Part shown: piece after piece, positions 1 to 10,023 of the stretch
How positions within the stretch are numbered: position 1 is the first letter of the stretch
How the letters are laid out: each line of letters starts with the position of its first letter
NCBI GenBank assembly: GCA_018524725.1
Contig: JAEUWP010000063.1
Span: 1 to 64,000, forward strand
Length of the DNA stretch: 64,000 nt
Reading direction: 5' to 3'
From: Podaxis mareebaensis
Taxonomy: Eukaryota > Basidiomycota > Agaricomycetes > Agaricales > Agaricaceae
The notes under the pieces: generated by a model
Seen by the model: only the letters and a program-made list of their open reading frames with translations
Databases searched by the model: none
Told to the model about the DNA's origin: nothing
Translations under genes and position numbers: made by a program

Positions 1-719
1 TACAAGTTGTATCTCTCCCTAGGCAGTCCCTGTGAGATTTCCAGCCAGCCTCTAGTTCTCTCAGGAGAATGGATGGGCGTTCTGCTTCAGGAACTTAATA
101 GTGCTGGGTTGTCTTAGGACAGTATCTCTCCACACTGAGATGACGTGTAGAAACTGTCTCTACATAACATGGTCTCAGGCCTCCTTTTGGAATTGATGTC
201 CCCAGCAGGGAGTTGGTGATGGTCTATGGGATAATCCACCATCTCAAGAAGCTTGGAGGATGGGTGAGATGGACTGTGGGGCCAATGGGTCATGGAGGTG
301 TTGGTGGGTTAAAGCCCTGCCATTGACAGTGGCAACCCAGTATAATACATTGGCCTTGATGCTGGAGTAGTGTTGAGGAAGTGACTGATAATAAGAGACA
401 TCAGAGAAGAGGATTAATGGGAGGTGTTCAGTAGACTATGGCACCCCAGATGTGTTAAGCACCTGGGAGATGGTGGTGGGAAGAGATCAAGAGCTCTGAC
501 CTGATCTATGTTCTCATCACATACAAGATGGGCATGACTTAGGGAGGTGCTGGAGCGAGGGCAGCCTGCAATTCAGATAATTTGAAGATGTTTTCAGCAC
601 TTATTCTTTGGCTGTTCAAGAATGTAAGATCTTTCTGTTTATATGCAGTTTCCTCACACATATCTCGTGTTTCTGCCAAGGCACTATGCCCCGGCTGTAT
701 TGGCATCATTACCTTCCTA
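1..719. other. Intergenic, nothing recognised
   Basis: No open frame of convincing length or recognisable domain was seen on either strand. The stretch lies upstream of a SEC24-like fragment and could hold more of the same decayed gene, but I could not align it to SEC24 by eye. Confidence 0.5.
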
Positions 720-895
720 ACTACTTATTTCTCATCTACCTGATGGTCTACTCACTGCACAGCATACCTCCTGAGGTGAACCCAGCACATGAAGATGACC
801 AGACAATGTCCCTCTGGATTGGGCATGAGGCCATTCCTCCACTTGTCATGGACATCTTCAACCTGCCCAGCTATGATAGTCTATGCAGTGGCAAG
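720..895 (+). pseudogene. SEC24 C-terminal gelsolin-like fragment (COPII coat relic)
   Basis: SEC24 is the cargo-binding COPII coat subunit at ER exit sites. The plus-strand translation here carries a block typical of the SEC24 C-terminus: a 'YSLHSIPPEV' segment followed by 'LWIGHEAIPPLVMDIFNLPS' and 'YDSLCSGK', which resemble the conserved gelsolin-like end of fungal SEC24. Compared with the family, about 20-25 residues that normally separate these two blocks are missing, and upstream frames do not continue into recognisable SEC24. I read it as a short broken copy, not a gene. The intact SEC24 gene should be elsewhere in the genome. That it is SEC24-derived is my recognition of the motif; that it is dead is inferred from its size and the internal deletion. 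Confidence 0.55.
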
Positions 896-1483
896 GTCAG
901 CTGCCGCCATCCCATACTCTCACTCACATCCTCGGCATTCATGTGGGAAGTTAGTGCCTTTTTTACTTCTCTTGTTTGCTTCCTGCCTTGGTTTCTGGCT
1001 TCATTGGGGTGCTGTTCGACCGTTTGCTGGCATGCAGTTTATTTTCTACTCAGGTTTATGTGGCTGGGAGTAATGCTTGGTAATAAAGGATTTGGTGTGG
1101 GTATTAGATAGATGTGAGGCAGTGCCCGTATTCAGTGGCAGGACATAATGTATTCTTTGTGGCTTTATAAAGTTGGAGCCATTGGTTTGTCCTATTGTTT
1201 CGTGAACCTGAGTGCGGCACCGATGTTTGTTTAAGCTGTACAGACATCAAGAGTTCAATTTCCCATTGCCTCGGGCTCGGACAGGGTGCCAATGATTCTG
1301 GTAACACAGTCCAGTGCCAATGAATTGATTATAAAGGTCCTGTAAGACTAATGAATATGCGGGCGGAACAACGACTCGACACGGTATCAATGACCCAACA
1401 TGGACAAGCGTTGACCTATTGGTATTACAGATTGGGGTATGCGAAATATGGCGTAAGTGGGAGACAAAAAGGAAAAGAGGTGT
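896..1483. other. Intergenic; 3' flank of FunK1 copy 1
   Basis: No gene is seen. The part next to the kinase stop (about 1390-1483) resembles the 3' flank of FunK1 copy 2 after 59703 when read on the opposite strand, including a shared '-CATACCCCAATCTGTAATAC-'-like stretch, so the duplicated unit extends past the coding region. Confidence 0.45.
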
Positions 1484-4400
1484 CTAGTTTCGCTTGGATT
1501 TCTTTCTCGTAGGTGGTGAGGTAGGGGGGGAGCGAAGCCTATATTTCGAGGAGTCCAAGGGAGGCTGGACGGGAGCAGGCGGAACAGAAGCAGGAGGGGC
1601 AGGAGCGGGCTGGGTGGGAGCAGTTGGTGTCCATTGTGAAGCCAACATGTGAGTTGTCTTCTGTTGAGAAATAGCCTCCTTAATCTCCTGCATGGACTTT
1701 TCCTTCCAAGAAACCTTCTCAGTAGTGGTTTCGTTGGGGAGGCTGGCAATAGTCTCTTCAAGAAGCTTGCGTACGACACGGTGCGGGTAGCGGAATTCAA
1801 CACCCCGCCTCCAATTCCAAGCAAGTCGAAGAATCTCGAACCATTGCTTGATCAAGGGTTTGAGGTCACTGAAGTAATCATCAACGTAGGCCAAGAGAGC
1901 TTCGAGTTCTCCGGAGGGACCGAAAAGCTCCGACTTTTCATTCTTGGATTCCGCAGGATCATAGAAATAAGGATCCATGGCTTCCATCACTTCTTCCCTT
2001 TTCCGGGGAAGGGGCCCCGGCTTCCCAACAATGATTACAATGTAGACGAGGACCCACCAAAATGACTCGACATCGTGGATGGCAGTGTGAGCTAACTTGG
2101 TTTTGGGTCCAAGCTGATGGCTCATGAAAGCAAGTGTTCCCTAAACAATGCAGTGAGATTGACAGAATAGATGTTACAATGAAGAACGGACCGTAACGCG
2201 ACCGACCCCTGCTCGCCGTCGTTCGAAGGAAGGAATAGGATAGAACTGGAGGGGAAGGGTAAGTAACTAGGAGCGCCAGGAAGGAAGTCTACTTACATTG
2301 GTTTCTCCATCAGCATTGGACCAGCCAAGATCCTCGAGTGTGATTTTCTCTGCATTCAAGATCCGCCTCTTTGCTGCGACCGCCGTCAAATACAACGAGA
2401 GCTCTTGCCCCTCATATGCCGTTGAAGCAGACCTGACGACATTCTCATGGAACGTGTCCTTATCAGTCCGACGTACTCCCGTTGCCCCCTCCGGTAATAG
2501 GAAGGGGACCATTTGTACTGTGATCTTGCTATGGTCGAAATCAATGAGATGGCCTGATGAACCCGAAGTCGACAAAATGATGTTGTTGATGCTGACGTCT
2601 CGGTGTATTATGCCATTCTTATATAGTTCTTCATGGTCTGCCAGAACTCGTAAGGATATTGCAATCTCAAAACTGACAAACTTACCATTGAGGGCGCCAA
2701 GAAGCCCCTTCAAAAGTTGCGTTTTGTTATCAAAGAACTTGATTGTCAGTCCAGGGAGCCTGAAGACAATTCGGGTAAGAGTACGGGAAACCACTTGGGG
2801 CGATTTTTCCGTCACAGCAGGACTCCTGCTGGTGGACCTCTCTCTCGCCATACCATCTGTAAGTGAGTTCTGAGAGTGGGGTGTTCGGGAGGCGTAAGAT
2901 CTTGAAGCCGACTGTTTCTTCGATTTCGATTGTGACAGAATGGATTCCGAAGTAAGGCCTTTACGGATGAATCCCAGGGTCTCGACTTTTTCACCTTCCG
3001 ACGTGACATAACCTGCCTCATGCAAGCGCGAAGAGTCAAGGCCAGCACGTCGGAGAATGCACGCCTCGTATGGTTGAGTTTCAAGATCATTGCGCAAGGA
3101 GCTCAAGCGTTCTGACCAATCATTGGACTCCTGGGCCCTCTGCGAAGCGTTGCTTAACGAAACCTCGGTCTCCGAATCAAGCCCTGGCAATCTCTGCCAT
3201 GACTGTTTCAGTACGTAGATCTGCGCCTATATCGTGTCAGTTATCTTGCTCCGTAAGCTTAGGTTGATTAAAATACCTCGGTGTTCCTCTTTATCCAGTC
3301 ATCCAATAGAATCACCTCAAACACCATGGTTGCTCTACCCCAAAGCCTGCTCGCTTCCCGAAGATTGAGGCACCGGACAGTCACATATGGCGCAACGGAG
3401 GGCTGGCGGCCATGTGAGGGGTCAGCATCGCTGGCATTACTGGGGCCGCCTGATGAGTTCGCGTCGGTGCTAGCCGCACTCGGAGGGAAACCATCGATGA
3501 CCCATGGAAGATGATAGGCACTAGAGCAGTCACCAAGCGGCTCCAGTGAGAGTCTATATGAAGGAACAGGTTTTTGGCCATCCCACACACGGAAGGTAGA
3601 GTCCCATCCAAGCTTTTGTGGCGGTAACCAAGTGAAACTCGCTATGGCGTGTAAAAAGTCCATAGGATTCTGTCATAGTTGATTAAAATTCACCCAGGGA
3701 TCGGAAGAAATGCACTAACGTTATGAATGTCGATAGGGTATGTGCTGATAACCCCACTACGGTCGAAAAGGTGGACGCGCAGCTGATCGAGCTCGAGAGT
3801 CAGAGCGAAAACGAACATCCGGTCGAGTTGCTCCATGAAGATCTGGCGGACGTAGGTGGCTAACTGCGCCAGAGATGAATCTCCCCTCTTCCCCTTGACT
3901 TCAAGTGCTGAGAATACATGCAGCCACCATAGAGTGCGATTCTAAAAGAAGCGTGAGCCTTGCAAAGTCACATCCTAAGAGGATAGTACTTCATTTACCT
4001 TTTTCCCTGACTGAAAGACAGGTCAATCAGTACTACATAAATCAACCACAAAAGATGAACTCACCTCTTCTCCCCGCACGGAACGATTTGCGGCGTCGCT
4101 TTCCGTCTCGTCACTTTCTACCTTTGACTGTTCACCAGTAAGTCAGCAAGTCACGGGAAGGGTTGGAGATTCATGAGAGCATACTGATTCCACCGCCTCC
4201 TCACCGTCCCGAGGATAGTCGTGGTCTTCCGCCGATGAGGATGCCATTTCCATGACGCTGGCCGAGGAAGTAAAAACGAGATCAGGTTTGCGAATCTTCG
4301 AGTTAGGATTGCTCGATTGGGGCGGTGATGTATGTGAATTAAACCACTCTCCATTCAGCCGGTCCTCCTGGTCCTGACCCCCGCCATTGCTTTCGCGGGC

Positions 4401-4703
4401 CAGTCGATTGATCGCATTGAAAAGCTCGACGAGGGGCTTGTACATTGTGCTTTCTGGAACTGATTGGCCTCCACTTGGAAGGCCAACCCACTGTGAATCC
4501 TTATAAAGACCCTCCTGTTGGAGAGCGTCGAGGAGCATAGGAAGTCGTTGTTCATAGCCTGCGGGGAGCGGGAACAAACGCCGCAAGAATTCGTTCGCGT
4601 TGGAAAGCACTCGCATCGTGTACAAATCGCTCCGTATGAGTTCCCGAGCCCGGGCGGCGTCTGATCCCGACGTAGGTAAATGGCGTTCACTGTCATAGTC
4701 CAT
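1484..4703 (-). CDS. FunK1-type fungal protein kinase, copy 1 (intact)
   Basis: Seven exons are inferred: 4703-4185, 4127-4065, 3941-3720, 3669-3277, 3226-2686, 2637-2297 and 2140-1484. All phases join to give about 911 residues. The kinase signature is the FunK1 family one: catalytic loop HRDVSINN (about residues 591-598), a DFD in place of DFG in HLIDFDHSK (about 609-617), and an activation-segment end 'GTLAFMSHQL' opening the last exon, followed by a conserved HDVESFWW block. The C-terminus is a Pro/Ala-rich, Lys-rich tail ending SKRN. The first ATG is at 4703; an upstream in-frame GTG is not a likely start. FunK1 kinases are expanded in mushroom genomes and linked by expression to multicellular development; the substrate is unknown. 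It differs from copies 2 and 3 by a small extra exon (4127-4065). The intron at 2685-2638 is 48 nt and stop-free, so an unspliced reading also stays open. Confidence 0.88.
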
Positions 4704-6071
4704 ATGAGAAGGAGAGTAGGCGGAAACAACAGAAGACACTTCAAGTGAGCGTAGGCGAGTGTATCAACTCACCCCAAAACCAAACGCGATTTATACTGTT
4801 GGGCTTGCGCGGTATGTTTGCCCTCGCTTATAGAATCAACTGGACAACGTGTCTGCTATGTCTGAGGAGGAAGAAAAGGAACGATAAGAAGAGAAAGATA
4901 TGCTCAGATGGAGATGCTCGGCGAAGCACACTTTCTCGAATTACTGTGCTGTGGAAGCAGACAATGGGAGGCGGAGCTGGAAATGTGGTGGTCGTTGCTT
5001 TGTTTGTGGTGTCTACCGCCCTACACGTGTCCATGAAACAAGAAGCTGGACCATTAGCGACCCAATGAGCAACGAATGCAACTCAGTTTGTCCAAGTGGG
5101 CGACATTATTCAAAGGAGCTATCAGCTCGGAAGAAGATGGATATGTCAGACTTTGCACGCATGCCCTAGATATGATCAGGCGCCCACTTCTAGACCTGTT
5201 CTACGTTCTACATGTTTGGCAAGTACAACATAACGCGTGTCATGATTGCACGTTAAATCCCTTATTTGCGTATGTAGCAAAGCGAGCAGAAGGTTGTAGG
5301 AACCAAGAGAAGGACATGTCCCGTCTATCAGAGAACTGGGTCACATTGGTACCTCACCCCACCCCTGACAAAGGGAATACGCTGCATCCATCCCATAAGA
5401 GACAGGACTCATGCTATAAATATAGGGTACGATTAAACTGTATCCGAGAGGCGAGCAATGCGACAACGTGTCTAGGCGCATGGAAGATTTGTCAGTGAAC
5501 TCACAGAAATAGGGTTGCAAATATTCTCTATTCCAGAAGAATGCACGAATACAGGATCGTTACTCGTGAGTACAAAATACAAAACGAAAGTCCGAAGGGT
5601 CAGGCGAGCGGCTTGTCCTCGACTTTTCTGGTAAGAGTAAAGAGATTAATTATTATCCACACATCCTCTACCTCTGACCTCTTGTTCGGCTGTTGTATCT
5701 GTTGTATCGCCAAGGGAATGTCGGGAGCTTGCGTGGTAGCTCTTTGACAGAGTGCTAGTGGAACATCCGCTATCGATTGGAAGAATGCAGAGTACTCTAG
5801 TGTTTACTCCACGATCCGGTTTTACTGACATACTATTGAGAGAAAGACGTACTACTACAACCGAACAAGCGCAGATACACAGCCAACAGTTAGTGAAGCA
5901 TCAACTCCTCAGTGGAGTTGAAAAGGAGGAGCCCTGAAATTGACAGGACTTTCCTTTCGAAATGCTAGCGCCCGTGAAGTAAAAGGTGTCTAATGTCTAT
6001 GAATTTCAATCCAACTCGCCGGTAACCTTGTGCAAAAGGCGAGGAGGCTCAAAAGAACGCACCTCACGAAG
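4704..6071. other. FunK1 upstream region with conserved antisense block
   Basis: No protein gene is supported. Positions about 4800-4870 match the 5' flank of FunK1 copies 2 and 3 in inverted orientation (the 'CCTCGCTTATAG' stretch). Positions about 5270-5500 (+) match 60437-60144 (-), which lies upstream of copy 3. In both places the block lies on the strand opposite to the kinase and upstream of it. The stretch 5500-6070 shows nothing recognisable. Confidence 0.5.
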
Positions 6072-6179
6072 CAGGTGAACCTCGGGAGGCAGGATGGGAG
6101 GCGCTTTTTGAGTGTGTGAACAACACAGGCGAACCTAGGGAGGCAGGATGGGAGGCGCTTTTTGAGTATGTGAACGACA
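6072..6179. repeat. 54-bp direct tandem repeat, two units
   Basis: Two adjacent units (6072-6125 and 6126-6179) share nearly every base, differing at a handful of positions; both contain 'GGCAGGATGGGAGGCGCTTT'. The period is 54 bp, so on the minus strand it reads as an 18-residue repeat (SKSASHPAS core) within a 68-codon open frame. I do not support that frame as a gene. Confidence 0.85.
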
Positions 6180-6379
6180 CAGGGAGATCAAAGAATATCC
6201 GAGAATGAAAATAATCGGGATGGGAAGAAAGAAGTCGAAATAGGAGCGTAGAACATGTATACACTTTCACCTTCTAGCGTACATTCTTTCTTAGCATGCT
6301 ACCTTATATACTCATAGATAGTTCCCTACCCTCTTAGTATACCGCTATCAAGGCCTAGAACCTTAGGAAACGGACTTAG

Positions 6380-7587
6380 CTACAAGAACAGGACATGGGT
6401 AGGATAGAGCGTAGAAAAGGTCTGGCGTAGGTACATCCTAAAAGACCAAAAACGGGGTATATAAAACAAGGTTCCTGCGCCAGACTGGGTAGATGTGAGA
6501 GGGTGGGCCTTTACTAAGTTTATAAATTCATTCGCAATGTGCCGTGAGAACATGACGTTGTCCTGACAAGTTAGCTTTAGTGTGCATACGTATTCAATAG
6601 GTGACCGGGTACTGAGTCTTTGAAGCACATTCCACCACGCCACGTTGTGCGGTGGGACCAGGACATGGCTTACAGTATCATTTCGCTTCGGAACCAAATG
6701 CATCGGAATGGAAGGACCTTGAGAGTGGTTCAAAACGTACTCATAGCATGACGTATTGGGTGGCACGACTTGGGGAACGACCATCAAACCATGCGTCAGA
6801 GGTATGTATGTCGCCACGAGTCATGAATGCCCTGAGGCCGGTAAGGAGCATGGAGGCGCTAAGTAAAGACGGACAGTGGAAACAGGTGACGACACACACA
6901 TCCAGAAACTTTACAGCACACCGAGGCCTCTTTGTCTCACCCCTGGCGTCAGCGCTCCATCCATGTCCTCGTGCACGAAGGGCCGCAGTAGAAGCTTGAT
7001 CGTGGTTAAGTATCGTTGAGCACATAAGCCATCATCCTCCGCAGTAGTCGATTACTTCGAGTTCGAACTTGATCGTGAGCAGGCTCTACTTGGAAGTCGC
7101 TTGGCTTCCAAGTTGCGCACCCTTGCTTCAGGTAAATGACCCCCGCAGAATGATAAATGACAATTAGGGCACGCCCCGCGATGGTCGGCCTCGGGTCAGC
7201 GCAGACAGTAACACTTGGGAGGACATGAGAAGCGCCGGTAGTAATGATGGGCGATAGAGTGCCCCGATCTATGTATTTGGCAGCATGTTGTGCCACAAAT
7301 ACATCTGTTTGGACTGTATAGTGTATTAGGAAAGGGTCCTGATACTGTTTGATCATCTTGTTGGATGTGATGTTGATGCATTCGGTTACCCAGGGCGTGG
7401 GCATGATACATATACCGGAACGTTGAGTTTCGGAGGGATTGCTGTCAAAACGCGAATCTGCGCGTACGTGGACAAACACCCTGACTCTGTGTTCCTGTCC
7501 ATCTCCGAGCATCAAACTAAGGAAACTAAGGATCGATATCTGGACGTTGATAAATTGTTGGGAGCGCTCTTTTGAGTGAAAAGTCAT
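6380..7587 (-). CDS. Hypothetical protein, two open blocks, unrecognised
   Basis: The minus strand holds an open block from an ATG at 7587 to a stop at 7006 (193 codons), followed downstream by a second open block (6817-6380) of 145 codons. An intron between about 7030 and 6820 could join them, but I could not fix splice sites with confidence. Composition is ordinary, with no signal peptide, transmembrane segment or family motif that I recognise. It may be a lineage-specific gene, a fragment of a decayed gene, or chance open frames. The boundaries given are the outer limits of the two blocks. Confidence 0.28.
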
Positions 7588-8366
7588 CAAGCTGTATTAT
7601 TGGTGACAGTCCGTCAGGAAAGTTATCGAAGACTGGCTAAGATCTTTTTTTTTTTTATCCTTCTCGACATCTGTTTGGTGTGGATTAAGTTGACGAAACT
7701 TGATGTAGAAAGGTGATGTGGTGATGAGGTTCCCAGAGCATCTCATGATCAAGGAGGGATTAGGGGAGAGACTCGGAGTCAAGGCAGATGCGAGGGAGGG
7801 CTTGGAAGTAGGAGCGCAGGGTCCAATCTTTGAGCCTGGGGCGTCGTGGGTGGAGCCAGAGTCGGTGATAGGAAGACCCCGAAACGGATACGAAGCAGAG
7901 ATATGCTATATGACTGAGGGGCTGCCATGAGAAGGTATACTTTGGGGCTGATAATGTTCATAAGTACATAGCAGGTAGAATCTCATATCACAATTGTGAT
8001 GGGGGATCAAATGTACTTATGTCAGCTAAAGTCAAGCCCGGGTTTGGAACGGTTGGGGAGTTGCCAGGCGAGTGTCGGGGGGGGGATCCCAGAAGACCTG
8101 CAACGTGTAAGCGAGGAGAAGGGCGAGACTGGAGACTTGTAGAGAGACCAGAAGTAGGCACGTGTGCATCTGGCCAAGATCTGAGGACGACAAAAGAATC
8201 AAACTCCGCCTGTCCGAGTTCTTGGGATCAACGCCAGAAGCCGAAAATAGCACTAGACCGTTCTCGCTTTCCATTATATAAATCCTCCCTATCCCTTTCC
8301 TCCCTATCCTTTTCCCCCTCTCCCTCAGAACTCTCCCAACCGCCTCCTCCCGCCTCCATTTACGCC
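7588..8366. other. Intergenic; promoter of the 8.4-kb gene
   Basis: No gene is supported. A pyrimidine-rich tract (about 8280-8350, CCTCCCTATCC repeats) sits just upstream of the ATG at 8367, after a 'TATATAA' at about 8276-8282. This is typical of basidiomycete core promoters. A G-run occurs at about 8078-8085. Confidence 0.5.
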
Positions 8367-9079
8367 ATGTCCATCCTCGGTCGTACTCGCACTCGCTCCA
8401 CTTGTCCTAATTCTCCTGGCCCAAAGGCCAAGGCCAAGGCACCTCTCTACCCGACAACCTCCAAGACAAGCAGTGTCTCGAATGCCACCCCAAACCCTGG
8501 GATACGCCTTTCGGTAGGCGGTATCGCCAACATGTTCATTAAACTACGCCATCTTGAACGCCAGTCCAAGAAGCCGTACACCATTGCATGCAGCTCAGGC
8601 GCCGAGCCCCTAACACACCCTCACGTTCAAGCTGGTCGTCAGGCAGATGCCAAGGCACCTCTAGTCCACAAAGACACCTACATTTGCGCAGGAAACGGAG
8701 GGGTTGACGTCGTCCGCCTGTTGCGCGCGACGAGAACAGCCTTGATAGAAGAGGCATCAAGGCTTGGTGCCAATGCACTTGTGGACGAGAGGTGAGGTTT
8801 TCATAGCGTCTACGTTTAACTTTACTCACTGAATATGTAGATGGTCATACGTTATCAATGAGCCCAAACATCGACCGCGAGGGCAGTTCAAAGTCCACGT
8901 ACGTTCATTCCCCCAGTCCTTCACGACCCTGATTTAACTTACGGTGCCACCATCAACAGGTTCAATACTCTGCCTCTGCGATCCAAGCCAACTGCCACGA
9001 TACGCTCCAGCCTGTTGCCATGGATAAAATCAAGGGTGTGCCGGGACTTATGACTGTCATCAGCCGCAACGGTGAATGA
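8367..9079 (+). CDS. Conserved basidiomycete protein of unknown function
   Basis: Three exons are inferred (8367-8791, 8841-8898, 8960-9079) with matching phases, giving 200 residues. The N-terminal 60 residues are Ser/Thr/Pro/Lys-rich and probably disordered. The conserved part has an Arg/Thr-rich helix ending 'EEASRLGANALVDERW', then 'EPKHRPRGQFKVHVQYSASA' and a C-terminal 'KGVPGLMTVISRN'. I have the impression of a family of small mushroom proteins sharing the GANALVDE and KGVPGLMT blocks, with no assigned function. No signal peptide or membrane segment is visible. The ATG at 8367 follows the promoter pyrimidine tract; an open frame upstream of it is not needed. Confidence 0.65.
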
Positions 9080-10023
9080 ATGTCCTTCCACCCCTTAAAC
9101 TATGACATCAAGAAACGCAAACAATGAACACATGAAACTTCAGCATTCCCCACCTCCTTTCCTCGCGCCTCTTGCGTCCGCCAGTAATCGATATAAATGT
9201 TTGGCATAATACTCCTATCCTCCACCTTGTCTCCCCTCGTGCAATAGAGGTGACACCGAATTCCGACTGGACTTCGGAATGGACTACTTCCTCCCGAGCT
9301 CACCTGAACAGGCAAGTTAGCTGCTTGTCTGGGTTCCTTATTCTCAAGATGTATAGTCACCCTCCCCCTTCCTTGCATTCTTTTGCTTGCCATCCCCTTC
9401 CTTGTACCATCATACTATGCCCCGTAGCACTACTATTCTCCATTCCAGACTCATACGCCCTCAGAAAAAGCGATCTAGTAATTGCGCCTTGTAATATTAC
9501 AACTTTCCAATAACTTTCATTCCACTCTTCATTTCTTGGTTACATATTTTTTTTTTGGTATTAGGTGTTTGTCGGACAAAAACGGACTCTTACTCGCACA
9601 TTCCTTATTTTTGCAACTTCGATCCACTCGCACTCTATCCGATAGTACTGTTTAAAGGAATACTAATGCAGTCTTTGAATTCACCACTTTGCGAAAATAT
9701 GAAGAATCAATTATATACCATGTATAATCAAAAACGAACTCTTCGACAGATTCTCTAAGGACGATTACTGACTGCTTCTTTACACACTTGCTATTTACAT
9801 AGCCTCTGAACCGAATCCAATACAGATATCCACAGTACGATCGATACCCAACCCTCGTATATTTTCACGCCCCTATCTCTGCGTGAGCTGGCCGATCAGG
9901 GCGCCCCAATACATTCACAGATTTCCATTCTTCGAAACTTCGCGAGCTTCTCTCTTTCATCTCACCTTACATATCGTTCCGCACCCCCCGGCAATCCCAC
10001 ACGTCATCGCAGCAGGAATTTGC
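9080..10023. other. Intergenic, AT-richer, no gene seen
   Basis: This is the 3' region between a plus-strand gene and the 3' end of het-C. Short open frames here lack recognisable domains. It presumably holds the two convergent 3' UTRs. A T-run occurs at about 9548-9555. Confidence 0.5.

Noticed and set aside
608..1111. A 167-codon open frame as a complete gene
   Set aside because: Only the middle resembles a protein (SEC24) and it has an internal deletion; the remainder is hydrophobic filler.
2298..2873. 191-codon plus-strand frame over FunK1 copy 1
   Set aside because: It is antisense to conserved kinase exons; a shadow frame.
4704..4744. Non-ATG starts extending FunK1 copy 1, the F-box gene and the glycosyltransferase upstream
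   Set aside because: These are GTG/TTG codons; nuclear genes start at ATG, and in-frame ATGs follow at 4703, 50001 and 55529.
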